Of a stretch of DNA of 64,000 bases, positions 8,375 to 18,049 are shown piece by piece. Each line of letters starts with the position of its first letter. The stretch's first letter is position 1. Location: IMG/VR virus record IMGVR_UViG_3300008963_000002, positions 1 to 64,000 of that record. One strand, 5' to 3'. The notes under the pieces were generated by a model that was not told the DNA's origin, did not search any database, and worked only from the letters and a program-made list of their open reading frames with translations. The translations under genes were made by a program, and so were the position numbers. The DNA comes from a virus.

Positions 8375-8805
8375 CTAAGAAGTTTGCACAGGGAAAATAT
8401 CAAATTATTAACCCTGACAAATATGTTGGTAATCATACTCCACAGTATCGTTCATCGTGGGAACACGCATTTATGCGTTTCTGCGATACTAATGACAATA
8501 TTCTACAATGGGCAAGTGAAGCGATAGCAATACCATATAGAAATCCGCTGACTGGTAAAATGTCGCGATATGTTCCAGATTTTTTTGTTTCATACCAAGA
8601 TAAAAACGGCAACATAAAAGCCGAGATAATAGAAATCAAACCCAAAAAACAAAGTATGATGACAGAAAGAATGAGTACAAGAGATCGTGCTGCTGTTGCG
8701 GTTAACATGGCAAAGTGGGATCAGGCCACTCGATGGTGTAGAAAAAATGGTATGACCTTCCGCGTAGTAAATGAAGACCAAATTTTCCACCAAGGTAAAA
8801 GGTAG
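8371..8805 (+). CDS. gp4: Head completion protein (T4 gp4)
   Basis: 144 residues, close to T4 gp4 (150). Characteristic features are SSWEHAFMRFCD near residue 27, the IPYRNPLTGK..RYVPDFFV segment and the EIIEIKPKKQ strand. This is a PD-(D/E)xK-like arrangement (D69 region, then E and K) also seen in T4 gp4. The protein completes DNA-filled heads so they can join tails. It overlaps the upstream small gene. Confidence 0.88.
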   Translation: MTKKFAQGKYQIINPDKYVGNHTPQYRSSWEHAFMRFCDTNDNILQWASEAIAIPYRNPLTGKMSRYVPDFFVSYQDKNGNIKAEIIEIKPKKQSMMTERMSTRDRAAVAVNMAKWDQATRWCRKNGMTFRVVNEDQIFHQGKR

Positions 8806-8823
8806 TTCGCCTAAATAGTTGTA

Positions 8824-9357
8824 ATGACTAAAAAATTAGAACAATTACTAAATTTGCCTCAAGACGATAGTAAAGATCAAAAAAAGTCTGAGGTGTCTGA
8901 AGACAGAACTGATGAGTCTGAAGATACAAACGCTTCAGATGATTCTCAATTAACTATATCAACCTCTTTGGGTGAATTAGACAAGATTGAAGAAGCATTA
9001 CCAGCAGTGCGTGGTCTTGAGGCCAGCGACAAGGAAATGGACGAGTTAAGCGATAAAGCAACCTCCAGCTTTGATGACCTTATGGACTTGGGTATGAATG
9101 TTGATAGTCGCTATGCGGCAGACATATTCTCAGTAGCAAGCACTATGCTGGGCCATGCGGTTACAGCAAAAAATGCTAAGATAAACAAGAAGTTAAAGAC
9201 TATTGATTTACAATTGAAGAAAATGCGATTGGATCAACAGGCTCAAAAAAATGAAGATGAAGAAACAGAGCGTGGCACTGGCGTTGTTCTTGATCGTAAC
9301 CAATTATTAGAAAAATTATTAAACAAAGATGGTGATGACAGCAATACCAAAGATTAG
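8824..9357 (+). CDS. gp16: Terminase small subunit (T4 gp16), probable
   Basis: 177 residues. Residues 1-60 are acidic and disordered. A helical core (YAADIFSVASTMLGHAVTAKNAKINKKLKTIDLQLKKM, about residues 98-135, split here only for description) has the antiparallel coiled-coil character of gp16 subunits, and a short acidic tail follows. Size and position after gp4 and before gp17 support the call, although about 13 kb of other genes lies between it and gp17. Small terminases diverge strongly, so this rests on the helix pattern. It would recognise DNA and regulate the gp17 motor. A CTAAATA-like box ends only 6 bases before the ATG. Confidence 0.65.
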   Translation: MTKKLEQLLNLPQDDSKDQKKSEVSEDRTDESEDTNASDDSQLTISTSLGELDKIEEALPAVRGLEASDKEMDELSDKATSSFDDLMDLGMNVDSRYAADIFSVASTMLGHAVTAKNAKINKKLKTIDLQLKKMRLDQQAQKNEDEETERGTGVVLDRNQLLEKLLNKDGDDSNTKD

Positions 9358-9365
9358 CTGTTCAT

Positions 9366-9373
9366 AATAAATA
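9366..9373 (+). promoter_or_regulatory. Late promoter box before the head-protein block
   Basis: AATAAATA lies 18 bases upstream of the ATG at 9392, with an AGGATC ribosome site between. It would drive the long run of closely spaced genes from 9392 to the terminase. Confidence 0.6.
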
Positions 9374-9391
9374 CCTTATAGGATCAGAATT

Positions 9392-9958
9392 ATGAAAACA
9401 TTTGTAGATTATCTTGCTGAAAGCAAACAAACTTTTCAGTATCGCATTAAGATTGCGGGTGAGTTAGACAAGGACAAAGTCGATGAGTTAGAAAAGCGTC
9501 TTGAACGCTATGACTTAGTTAAAATGTCCGAACCCAAGAAAACTCCTGTTATGAAATCACCAGCAGGGTTTCCTGAACTGAATAATGAAGAAGTTCATAT
9601 CATTGATGTTGAATTTTCTTACCCTGCTTCTTCACAGGAGGTTACTGAAATGTGGCGTGAAATGGGCGGCAATCCGAATCATTTCCGTATGATGACCCCT
9701 GATTATGACGATACTGTATCTGATGAATTTGAAAAGCGTGAAGAAAGTCCAGTTTTAGAAAAGGATTATCCAACGCCACCAGATGCAGAATATGATACCA
9801 CAGACGAAGTTATAAAAAACTCAGCAAGTGATGCCAAATTTGAAATTGCAGGTGGTAAAACTGACCCAGCACAAACTACTAACGATCTTGAGCAAGGCAC
9901 CGATAGTGCTATACCCGGAACTAATAAGAGACCGGAACCAAAGAGCTTTGCACGATAA
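9392..9958 (+). CDS. Putative internal head protein with capsid-targeting peptide
   Basis: 188 residues. The N-terminus MKTFVDYLAES closely resembles the peptide shared by T4 internal proteins IPI-III (MKTYQEFIAEA), which directs them into the prohead and is cut after Glu by gp21. The first 90 residues look folded, with KIAGELDKDKV and a VHIIDVEFSYPAS strand. The rest is acidic and Pro-rich, probably flexible. It sits between gp16 and gp17 in a late-transcribed block. Function inside the head is unknown; DNA condensation or injection with DNA are possibilities. Confidence 0.75.
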   Translation: MKTFVDYLAESKQTFQYRIKIAGELDKDKVDELEKRLERYDLVKMSEPKKTPVMKSPAGFPELNNEEVHIIDVEFSYPASSQEVTEMWREMGGNPNHFRMMTPDYDDTVSDEFEKREESPVLEKDYPTPPDAEYDTTDEVIKNSASDAKFEIAGGKTDPAQTTNDLEQGTDSAIPGTNKRPEPKSFAR

Positions 9959-9967
9959 GGACAAAGA

Positions 9968-12481
9968 ATGAATAAACAGGATTTCATAACAAAAAAGCCA
10001 ACACTAAAAGAAGATACTATTGACAGACTTCGCTACATTGTTGATAACAACGATGCAAGACGTGTGCAATTTGACAATGGCGAATCAATGACAGTGGATA
10101 TGTTTACTGCCAGTGCAATTGTGAATCTTCATAATGCAGTTAATGACCAAAATAAAGCCAAAATAGAAGATACTATTGGCAAAAGTAAAGAAATGTTTTA
10201 CAAAATTGCTGACTTTGCTTTTTCTAATCTAAAAGAAAATGCACAAAGTGGTCGTGGTGATGTGTTAATAAATGATGACACCGAAACTGTCAAGATGACA
10301 GAAAGTGCATATGGTGCTAAGCCAAAATCAAGCAGAATAACAATCAAAGACCAGCCATATATCCTTATCAACAAGCCGGGCATTGGCGAAACTGCATATA
10401 GTGTTAAATTTACCAAGAATAATCCTATCTTAGAACAAAAAGAATTTGAAGCGGGAACTCGTGTACACGCTGGTGTTGGAAAGAAAGGTGGTGCTGGTAT
10501 TTCTGGTGTTGTTATGAAAGAAGAGAACGGATATGTTTTCTTTAAAAGTGACGAGGGCAAAAACTACAAAGCACCAAAAGCAAAAGTAATGCCTGTTTCT
10601 GATATTAAATTCAATGAAGGCAAAGATGTTCCCAGCAAGCACCAAGAAAAAATTGCCAAAGATACGGTCAAAAATCCAGATAAAGCACTTTTAGGTGGGC
10701 CATCAGAGGAAGAAGCCGAAAAAATGTTAAAAAATAAATTTGGTTACACCGATGCTCAAATAACGAAATTAAAAAAGACAGCCAATGAAGGCAAACACAG
10801 TAAAAGTCAAGCACAACAAGCAGCCATCGCAATCTCAAAGAAAGAAAAGAAAGAGTCAATCAATGAAAAATCTGTTTCTAAAGACCAACAGCAAGCTGCT
10901 GGTGCTGCATTAGCAGCCAAAAGAGGTGAAACACCGGTTTCTGAATTACAAGGTGCTTCAAAAGAAATGTATGATTCTATGACAAAGAAAGAATTAGAAG
11001 ATTTTGCTGGCACCAAGCACGCAGGATTACCTGAAAAAGTTGATGAAGCTAAAGATTATAAAGCAGAAAAAAATAGCGAGGGCAGATATACAATATGGAC
11101 TGTTGGTGAAACAGGAAGTCGTCAAGATATGGTTAAAGATGGTTTGACAAAAGCCCAAGCCAAAAAAATGATTGACAAATTATATTCAAAGGATTTGGGT
11201 CTAATAGATGAAGATAGTCTTGATGAAAATGCATTCAATCAAGCCGCTGCTGAAGCTGCTAAAGCAGGTAAAAAAGAATTTGAATTTGATGGAAAAACCT
11301 ATCCTGTAAAAATGGATAAGAGTACTGCTGAAAAACTTGATGATGATTTAGATCCAGTAGATGCAAAGCAAGCTCGTATGCCATTTAAACGCCGTAAAGA
11401 CAAAGATATTAATAATGATGGAGAAGTAGATTCTACAGATGAGTATCTTCATGCTCGTAGAAATGCTATTCAAACTGACATAGCATCGCCATTGGATGAG
11501 CAAGATATGGATATGGACATGATGAACCAGCCCCCAATGATGGACAAGGCAATGCAAGATCCTGATGATTATGGACCACAGGCTGGATCAGAGATGGCAG
11601 AGACACAAATTCACTATTTGGTATATGCTATTAGTGAAATCAAAGAAGCCATGAGAGCGGGGTACCATATGCCAGACTGGTTGCAGAATAAAATAAGTTC
11701 TGCTCACCAAGATATGCAAGGCATTCATAGTTATATGGAAGGAAGCCGTCTCAAGCGTCAAATGTGCGGTCCAATCTCAGAGGGCTATGTTGGTTCTGAT
11801 TATGGACCTGAAGCTGCAAGTGGTATGGCAAGAACACAACTTTCCTTTATGAAATACGCAGCAGAAGATGTTCTTAAGTGTATTTCAGCCGGAACACCAA
11901 TTCCTGAGTGGTATCAGAATAAAATAGCAAAAGTACATCGTGCAATAGAAACCATTTATGCTTACATAGAAGGGACCCGTCGTGCCGAAGAAGATGACGT
12001 TCCTGATATGACAACAAACACCGAGATGAGCACCCCTGCAAGCCAACCACCAATGAGCACAGGTACTATGTTTGCTGGTGGTGAAGAGGATTATATGGCT
12101 GAAAATAGAAAAAAATCAAAAAAATATCCACCCAAACTAAATGAAAACAAGAAAAGTGATTGGGATGTTGACAAGCAAGTCAAAAGAACACAAGCCTCAC
12201 CACTTTTTAAAGCAACAGAGGGCGACAAAGATCCTGAAGAGATCAAGCAAGATCTTCTTCAAGATAGAGAAAAGTTTGAGAAAAAACTCAGTGATGCTAT
12301 TTTCTTGCCAGTAAATGATTCAGTTGTGGCATTACAGGATCTGTTCCGGGATTCGTCTGGAACTATAGCTGCATACTTAAGTGATAATGAGAAAAAATTT
12401 CTTAAAGAATTTCATAGAGAATTAAAAAAATTACATGATAAGTTTGAAGAATCAAGCATAATATCTTCGGATTATCTATAA
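9968..12481 (+). CDS. Large modular virion protein with DUF3008-like and EF-hand-like segments
   Basis: 837 residues, very rich in Lys, Glu, Asp and Ala. Residues about 12-85 are a domain (DRLRYIVDN...NAVNDQNKAKIEDTIG) also present in the next gene. Residues about 300-360 match the small DUF3008 pattern (KDQQQAAGAALAAKRGE, then GLPEKV). At about 477-490 DINNDGEVDSTDEYL is an EF-hand or dockerin-like calcium loop. Two copies of a roughly 50-residue helical unit follow (about 541-593 and 617-669; AETQIHYLVYA and ARTQLSFMKYA). No enzyme motif is seen. Its position suggests a scaffold, core or internal head protein of marine T4-like phages. Confidence 0.8.
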   Translation: MNKQDFITKKPTLKEDTIDRLRYIVDNNDARRVQFDNGESMTVDMFTASAIVNLHNAVNDQNKAKIEDTIGKSKEMFYKIADFAFSNLKENAQSGRGDVLINDDTETVKMTESAYGAKPKSSRITIKDQPYILINKPGIGETAYSVKFTKNNPILEQKEFEAGTRVHAGVGKKGGAGISGVVMKEENGYVFFKSDEGKNYKAPKAKVMPVSDIKFNEGKDVPSKHQEKIAKDTVKNPDKALLGGPSEEEAEKMLKNKFGYTDAQITKLKKTANEGKHSKSQAQQAAIAISKKEKKESINEKSVSKDQQQAAGAALAAKRGETPVSELQGASKEMYDSMTKKELEDFAGTKHAGLPEKVDEAKDYKAEKNSEGRYTIWTVGETGSRQDMVKDGLTKAQAKKMIDKLYSKDLGLIDEDSLDENAFNQAAAEAAKAGKKEFEFDGKTYPVKMDKSTAEKLDDDLDPVDAKQARMPFKRRKDKDINNDGEVDSTDEYLHARRNAIQTDIASPLDEQDMDMDMMNQPPMMDKAMQDPDDYGPQAGSEMAETQIHYLVYAISEIKEAMRAGYHMPDWLQNKISSAHQDMQGIHSYMEGSRLKRQMCGPISEGYVGSDYGPEAASGMARTQLSFMKYAAEDVLKCISAGTPIPEWYQNKIAKVHRAIETIYAYIEGTRRAEEDDVPDMTTNTEMSTPASQPPMSTGTMFAGGEEDYMAENRKKSKKYPPKLNENKKSDWDVDKQVKRTQASPLFKATEGDKDPEEIKQDLLQDREKFEKKLSDAIFLPVNDSVVALQDLFRDSSGTIAAYLSDNEKKFLKEFHRELKKLHDKFEESSIISSDYL

Positions 12482-12493
12482 AGAGCAAATATT

Positions 12494-15370
12494 ATGAGAA
12501 AGACATCTAAGAATTCTAAAACAATTAAAGAAAACACTATGTCATCTGATGAGTTGGGGTTAGGAGATGCCGTTCATATCAAGTCACAGAATAAAACTGG
12601 TATGTACTATGGTGAAGAAAATGGCAAAATCAAAGTTAAAACACCAAGCGGTATGGAACTTGCTAGTGAAGATGATATTGAAGTAATTCCAGATGATGAT
12701 GATTTCATGGAAGAAAGTTCTCTTAATACTATTATTGGTGATATTGAACAGCGTCTATTAGAAGACGATGAACTAAATGAAAATATGCTTAAGAAAGCAG
12801 CATTGGCTACTATGCTGGGCTTGGGAACTTATGCTGGTTTAGAAGCAACTAGTATGGATAACACACCACTGGGACAGGCCATGCAAGATGCTGCTCAGCA
12901 AGGTGACGAGTATGCCGAGCGAGAGTTAGACAAACTTGATCTATATATAGATGCTGGTGACACAAGAATGATAAGAAAGTTATCAAATAAGTATTTGGGA
13001 CCAGTAGAAGATAGAACAATGAATGAAGCAACCAGTCGTCAGTCAGACCTTGATCCAGAAAAGAAAGTTGTTGTCAAGGGCGTCAAAGGAATGAATAGTA
13101 AATCATTTACCAAAACATTCCGTAATATGAAGTCTGCTGAAAAGTGGATGGATGACAACGAAGGTGATGTTGAAATCAAACAAATTGAAAACGAGGATTC
13201 TGTTGCAGAAGCCAAACACAAGGATAGAACAATGAATGAAACCAAATTAACAGAAGGCATTATTGACCGTCTTCGTAATATCGTAGATGACAGACAAATG
13301 TCTCGTATTACATTTGATAATGGCGAGACTCTAGAAGTTGATATGCAAACTGCAAATGCGATAGTAAGTCTTTACAACGCAGTAAACGACAAAAACAAAG
13401 CCAAGATAGAAGATAATATTGGTAAAAAAGAAATGTTTCAAAAGTTTGCTGATTTTGCTTTCCAGCAATCTAACAATAACACGAATGAAGACGAGATAAC
13501 AGAAAAAGACGAAGACGATCCTTGCTGGGATGGCTATGAGCAATATGGCACAAAAATGCAAGACGGCGAAGAAGTTCCAAATTGTGTGCCAGTCAACGAG
13601 GGCAGTCTTACAGAAGAAGAAACCCTTTTGGCTGCTATGAAAGATAGTACAGTTGCAGAGAGTGCAGGTATGACACCAGAAGAAGCAAGAAATGCTTTAC
13701 GGAACACTTATGGCTATGATGATCTTGCTATTGCCCGGGCACAACTTGATGAAACCACTTCTGCTGGCAGTGTTGCTGCAGTGTCTGCCCCAGTTGGCGA
13801 TACTAAAAAGAGAAGTATATTTGGAGAAGAAGAAGCAGACAGCAAAGATTCAGAATTTGATTCTGCTTGGTTTTATAAGAGTGTGGATGGCGAGGTAGAA
13901 GGACCATACAAGTCAGAAAAAGAAGCAACAGATGCTGCAAACAACTACGCTGATTGGGTTAAGCAAGGCAGCGAACTTGAGGAAGGCGACCGTCGTTTAG
14001 CAAAACGTGCATTCTTAATGAAGTCCTCGGTGGCGGAATCCAAGACAGTAAGCGAACTTGAAAAGAAATTCCGCTCACAACTCAATGAAGCCAAAGTAAA
14101 AACTCCAGTAGATGCGGCTAAAAAACTCGAAAGAGCGAGTAAAAACTTTGGTGGTTCAGATAAAAGGGCCCTTAAAAAATATGCAGATATGTTGAAAAAG
14201 GATGGTTACAACGCAATACCCAGCATTGAAAAAGACAAACGCGGTAAAGACACAATTATAAGAGACGAAGTTGATTCTGTGTTTGCTGATCTGCAGGATT
14301 CTCTTCTTACACAAAATGAAGAACTCAATGAAGCAATGGATATTAATGTAAGCGTTGATCCAACACAACCAGAAAGCAGAAGCATTTCAGTAACCGCATC
14401 AGAACAAGAGGCAGACGAGTTGGCTGGATTGCTATCCAATGCAGGACTTTTCTCAAGTCCCGGTTATGGTGAGGTACAGTTCCAAGAACCAACAGATAAC
14501 CCAGATCTTATGCATACTCAAGCACATGATATGCCAATGGAAGAAGATAGTGATTACAGCAATAGCCCAGAAGAAAAATATCAGGATATGGAATATATGC
14601 TTGATGTTGTTTCTGGCGGTCTTAACCGTGAGAAAAATTCTTATGACAAGGCTGAAGATGGCGACAATCCAATGGATGTGGTTAAGGAAGAGTTCTCCAA
14701 GCTTCTGGACGAGAAAGCAAACGCCGATAAAGAGGAAGCCGTCGAAATTATATCTAAATCTATTTCGATGAAGCCCTCAGTTGTCAAAGCAGCCTTAAAA
14801 GATGGGGGTCTTGACCCTGTTGCAGTGGTTACTGCGTTAAAAGGTAGAAAGACCATCAAGGCAAAGCAGTTGTCCGATTTTGTCATGGGGCACTCTTTTG
14901 GTGGGTCTGTAGACAAAAAAGATCTGGCGTCCATCAAAAAAGCCAGTGACAAAGCATTCCGTTCTATGAAGGAAGAAGAAGATACTGCTGTAGGCACTAT
15001 GGATGAATTTTATTCTTATGTCTTAGATTTCTATGGCCCTAATGGCATCTATGACATTGGTGCAACAGAAGAAGAAGTCAAAAAAGCAACTGAACTTGTT
15101 AAAAACGAAGTTGGAGATGATTTTGAGGGAGATTCTGTTGATAGAGAAAAAGTTCGTGATGTCATTCTTGACCAAATGAGAAGCGAAGAAGAAAGAGAAG
15201 AAGCCGAGAAGGCATTTAGATCAAGTGAAGAAGTTGATTATGACAAGATTAATGACATGATGTCTGATGTTCCTGATCCAATTCAAACACGTGGTGATGT
15301 TGATGATATGGACAGAATGCGTAATTTTAATGAAACAGACGAAGTTAAGCGATTAGCAGGACTTGTTTAA
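12494..15370 (+). CDS. Giant acidic virion/head-core-like protein
   Basis: 958 residues, strongly acidic with many Glu/Asp-rich linkers. Residues about 250-330 repeat the domain found at the start of the preceding protein (LTEGIIDRLRNIVDD, NAVNDKNKAKIEDNIG). A CWDGYEQYGTK...EVPNCVP segment carries a Cys pair, and a helical segment (EARNALRNTYGYDDLAIA) echoes FGYTDAQI upstream. There are many LTE, LNE and INE tripeptides of the prohead-protease type. The C-terminus is DEVKRLAGLV, a motif that recurs in neighbouring genes. Likely a multi-domain core or internal head component. Confidence 0.75.
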   Translation: MRKTSKNSKTIKENTMSSDELGLGDAVHIKSQNKTGMYYGEENGKIKVKTPSGMELASEDDIEVIPDDDDFMEESSLNTIIGDIEQRLLEDDELNENMLKKAALATMLGLGTYAGLEATSMDNTPLGQAMQDAAQQGDEYAERELDKLDLYIDAGDTRMIRKLSNKYLGPVEDRTMNEATSRQSDLDPEKKVVVKGVKGMNSKSFTKTFRNMKSAEKWMDDNEGDVEIKQIENEDSVAEAKHKDRTMNETKLTEGIIDRLRNIVDDRQMSRITFDNGETLEVDMQTANAIVSLYNAVNDKNKAKIEDNIGKKEMFQKFADFAFQQSNNNTNEDEITEKDEDDPCWDGYEQYGTKMQDGEEVPNCVPVNEGSLTEEETLLAAMKDSTVAESAGMTPEEARNALRNTYGYDDLAIARAQLDETTSAGSVAAVSAPVGDTKKRSIFGEEEADSKDSEFDSAWFYKSVDGEVEGPYKSEKEATDAANNYADWVKQGSELEEGDRRLAKRAFLMKSSVAESKTVSELEKKFRSQLNEAKVKTPVDAAKKLERASKNFGGSDKRALKKYADMLKKDGYNAIPSIEKDKRGKDTIIRDEVDSVFADLQDSLLTQNEELNEAMDINVSVDPTQPESRSISVTASEQEADELAGLLSNAGLFSSPGYGEVQFQEPTDNPDLMHTQAHDMPMEEDSDYSNSPEEKYQDMEYMLDVVSGGLNREKNSYDKAEDGDNPMDVVKEEFSKLLDEKANADKEEAVEIISKSISMKPSVVKAALKDGGLDPVAVVTALKGRKTIKAKQLSDFVMGHSFGGSVDKKDLASIKKASDKAFRSMKEEEDTAVGTMDEFYSYVLDFYGPNGIYDIGATEEEVKKATELVKNEVGDDFEGDSVDREKVRDVILDQMRSEEEREEAEKAFRSSEEVDYDKINDMMSDVPDPIQTRGDVDDMDRMRNFNETDEVKRLAGLV

Positions 15371-15371
15371 A

Positions 15372-16073
15372 ATGAATAATATAAATGATGATATCAGAAA
15401 CCTACTATCTAAGTTTGATTCTAAAGAGAAACCTACTCTAAAGGAATCAACCACATTTGCATCTAAAGAAAATGTTTCAGAAAGTAACACCAATGATGAT
15501 ATCAGAGATATGCTATCTAAACTTGATTCGGCTGACAAATCAGTATTAACAGAGAACACCACACCTAAATCCAAAAGCAAGATTCAAAAAGAATCAAAAA
15601 GTTTTACAGATTACTTGGGTGAAAGTGAAAGACAACAATCAGCACCAGTAACAGGTGATGTTCTTGAAATGATTGTCAATGAAGAAATTGTTATAGAGAT
15701 GCCAGTTGTAGGACACGATGAATCAAGTTATACACTTGGCACAGACAGCGTTGCTGAAAATTTCTTTTCTGCCTGTGGCTGCCAACTTGACGAAGCAGAG
15801 TATCAAGGAAAAGAGGTTGAATTAAATCAGCCAATGCGTGGCGATGTTAAAAAATATAAAGTATATGTCACTGACCCAGATACTGGCAATGTTAAAAAAG
15901 TTAATTTTGGTTCCAAAGAAATGGAAATCAAAAGAGATGACCCAGATGCAAGAAGAAGTTTCAGAGCACGACATAAGTGCGACCAAAAAAGTTCTAAAAA
16001 TGATAGAGATACCGCTGGGTATTGGAGTTGTAAATTTTGGTCCAGCACTCCGGTCAGTGAATTACTGAAATAA
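15372..16073 (+). CDS. Putative internal head protein with conserved basic C-terminal domain
   Basis: 233 residues; the ATG at 15372 follows the upstream stop, in preference to a TTG three codons earlier. The N-terminal 80 residues carry a duplicated unit, NDDIRNLLSKFDS and NDDIRDMLSKLDS. An internal FTDYLGES at about residue 78 resembles a capsid-targeting peptide with an LxE site, so the N-terminal part could be removed in the prohead. The C-terminal domain (GDVKKYKVYVTDP, RRSFRARHKCDQK, GYWSCKFW) is one I recall in many marine T4-like phage proteins, function unknown; two Cys and many basic residues suggest nucleic-acid or metal binding. Confidence 0.75.
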   Translation: MNNINDDIRNLLSKFDSKEKPTLKESTTFASKENVSESNTNDDIRDMLSKLDSADKSVLTENTTPKSKSKIQKESKSFTDYLGESERQQSAPVTGDVLEMIVNEEIVIEMPVVGHDESSYTLGTDSVAENFFSACGCQLDEAEYQGKEVELNQPMRGDVKKYKVYVTDPDTGNVKKVNFGSKEMEIKRDDPDARRSFRARHKCDQKSSKNDRDTAGYWSCKFWSSTPVSELLK

Positions 16074-16088
16074 CGAGGAAAATAAACG

Positions 16089-16337
16089 ATGACTGCTAAT
16101 GTATATACAACAGTGTCAAGTGTTACATGGAACACAGAAAAATGCCGACTTGCTACTGGTAATTCAGCCATAACTTATAATGTTCTCAACACAACAACAG
16201 ACGAAAACATCTATTCTCAGGCTAATCAAATCCCCCCACACACCATTACACATGTTTTTGTAGGTATTGGTAATGAATTGACAGTTACCGGAAGTGATTT
16301 CACTGCAACAGAAAGTGGCTCCAGCGGGAGAGCATAA
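16089..16337 (+). CDS. Small beta-rich structural protein, unknown
   Basis: 82 residues, rich in Thr/Ser/Val and beta-prone, with no charged clusters: VYTTVSSVTWNTEK at the start and HVFVGIGNELTVTGSD towards the end. An ACGAGGAAAATA ribosome site precedes the ATG. The composition resembles small decoration or fibre-accessory proteins, but I do not recognise the family. The next gene starts on the base after its stop. Confidence 0.6.
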   Translation: MTANVYTTVSSVTWNTEKCRLATGNSAITYNVLNTTTDENIYSQANQIPPHTITHVFVGIGNELTVTGSDFTATESGSSGRA

Positions 16338-16709
16338 TTGAGAGCCCGTGATTTTTTAAAAGAAAGTGGGTTTAACTATGGCCGTGCTACTCTAAAGCGT
16401 GGCGAAGCCCCACGTAATTTTAAAGATTCTACTGTAGGAACCATCCGTAATAATGGTTACTATGACCTTTACCGTGCGACATTAGCAATGGCTGGTCATC
16501 CTGACAATGAGCATGATGTTGATCCAGCCAGTTGGACTGGTGCTGATGGGTTTGTTCTTACATACACTCCCGAAGAACACGAAATGGCAAAAGCCGCGTT
16601 TAAAAAGATTGGATTAGAATACGAAGATGATGCACCCGGTCCCAGCCATGAATCCGATGCAATAAACAGCGAAAGTCCTGTAAAACCGTTTAAAGGATAT
16701 AAACGATGA
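16338..16709 (+). CDS. Putative internal head protein with targeting-like N-terminus (TTG start)
   Basis: 123 residues. The only plausible start is TTG directly after the upstream stop, giving MRARDFLKES, a capsid-targeting-like peptide ending in LKE. The rest is a small folded domain with YYDLYRATLAMAGH, EHDVDPASWTGADGFVLTYTPEE and an acidic, Pro-containing tail. No known enzyme motif. It overlaps the next gene by 4 bases, so translation is coupled. The TTG start should keep its expression low relative to its neighbours. Confidence 0.65.
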   Translation: MRARDFLKESGFNYGRATLKRGEAPRNFKDSTVGTIRNNGYYDLYRATLAMAGHPDNEHDVDPASWTGADGFVLTYTPEEHEMAKAAFKKIGLEYEDDAPGPSHESDAINSESPVKPFKGYKR

Positions 16710-18046
16710 CATCAGTGCCGCCTCCAGAAGATGTAAAACCATGGTATCTTCGTAATCTTACACAAGCACTTGCACTTAATAGTGACACGGGAAATGTATA
16801 TGTTCGCAGTCTAAGAGATGAAAGTGTTTTTACAAACTATAAAGGCAATGTTGCGGTAAGAGTAGATGATGACACGGTTCAGCATACTTCACGCAATCGT
16901 CGCAAAGTTTCCACAAACGAGCAAATTTTTTTCAACGCTTTTCAATACACCAAAGATGAACAGATTTGGGACGAAGCAGTCACAGGCACAGCATCATCAA
17001 CTTTTAACGAATATGAAGGTGGTGTGGTACTGGAAGTGGGTGGTGATGCAGGGGATGAAATTATACGCCAGACTAGAAATGTGATTCAGTATGTGCCGGG
17101 CAGGGCCAACGAAGCGATTTTTGCATTACGGTTGGATCCTTTTGAGACTGGCGTAAGAAAACGCTTTGGCATCTTTGATGAAACAAACGGTGTGTATTTT
17201 GAGAAAGGCGTGGATGACTATTATGTCGTGCTTCGCAAAGATACTCCTACAGGAATTGAAGAACAGCGTGTTCCTAGAGCAGAGTGGAATGTGGATCGGT
17301 TAGACGGAACTGGGCCATCTCTGGAATCATTCCAAGAAGACAAGATTCAAATGTTTACCATTGAGTATGAATGGTTTGGTGCTGGCGTAGTTGAATTCAA
17401 AATCATACTGGACAACAATGCACTTCCGCTTCATAGATTCGTGGCTGGTAATAACGACGAGATACCTTGGGCTAATTCGCCCTATAGACCTTTGAGGTTT
17501 GAATTGACAAATGTGGAAGGCGTTGCGGGAACCCACCAGATCCTACAGGGATCAAGTTCGGTATCATCAGAAGGCGAGGTTGGGCCGCTTGGTCGTGAGC
17601 AGAACGTGGCAACTCCGTTTGACGGAATTACAACCGGTAGTGCTGATGAGTTGAGGCCGGTACTATCAATTCGCCTTAGGTCCGATAGACTAAATGGTGT
17701 CGTTATACCCTTGGAGTTTCAGGCCGCGACTCTGGATAATACTGGTCTGTTCTACCGAGTAATCCGAGACACTACTCTGACTGGAGCAAGTTGGCAGAAC
17801 TCTTCCCCGGCAAGTTTTGCAGAGTTTGACTACTCGGCCACGGATTTTACTGGAGGAGATATACTTCAGACCGGATACATATCGCCAAATACTCAGGGAG
17901 AAATTCAAAAATTCCTCAAAGAAACTATCCTTCAGCTTGGGCGTAACAACATGGGAACGACACCGCAGACATTCACGATCCTTGCTGCTACAGTGTCATC
18001 AAACAAAGATGTTTTTGCTTCTCTGTCTTGGGTTGAAATAAGATAG
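16706..18046 (+). CDS. Virion structural protein (tail/fibre-associated type)
   Basis: 446 residues, mostly beta by composition. The N-terminus WYLRNLTQALALNSDTGNVYVR resembles a start that I recall in structural proteins of pelagiphage/cyanophage-like myoviruses ('NFTQALALD..TGNVY'). The middle has beta-sandwich-like strands (FGIFDETNGVYFE, FTIEYEWFGAGVVEFKI), resembling a lectin or concanavalin-like fold, and the C-terminus has FTILAATVSSNKDVFASLSW. It may be an adhesin or baseplate protein. GC content looks higher than in most neighbours. Confidence 0.65.
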   Translation: MTSVPPPEDVKPWYLRNLTQALALNSDTGNVYVRSLRDESVFTNYKGNVAVRVDDDTVQHTSRNRRKVSTNEQIFFNAFQYTKDEQIWDEAVTGTASSTFNEYEGGVVLEVGGDAGDEIIRQTRNVIQYVPGRANEAIFALRLDPFETGVRKRFGIFDETNGVYFEKGVDDYYVVLRKDTPTGIEEQRVPRAEWNVDRLDGTGPSLESFQEDKIQMFTIEYEWFGAGVVEFKIILDNNALPLHRFVAGNNDEIPWANSPYRPLRFELTNVEGVAGTHQILQGSSSVSSEGEVGPLGREQNVATPFDGITTGSADELRPVLSIRLRSDRLNGVVIPLEFQAATLDNTGLFYRVIRDTTLTGASWQNSSPASFAEFDYSATDFTGGDILQTGYISPNTQGEIQKFLKETILQLGRNNMGTTPQTFTILAATVSSNKDVFASLSWVEIR

Positions 18047-18049
18047 AGT

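Noticed and set aside
8810-8817. CCTAAATA as late promoter for gp16
   Set aside because: It ends only 6 bases before the ATG, too close for a leader with a ribosome site.
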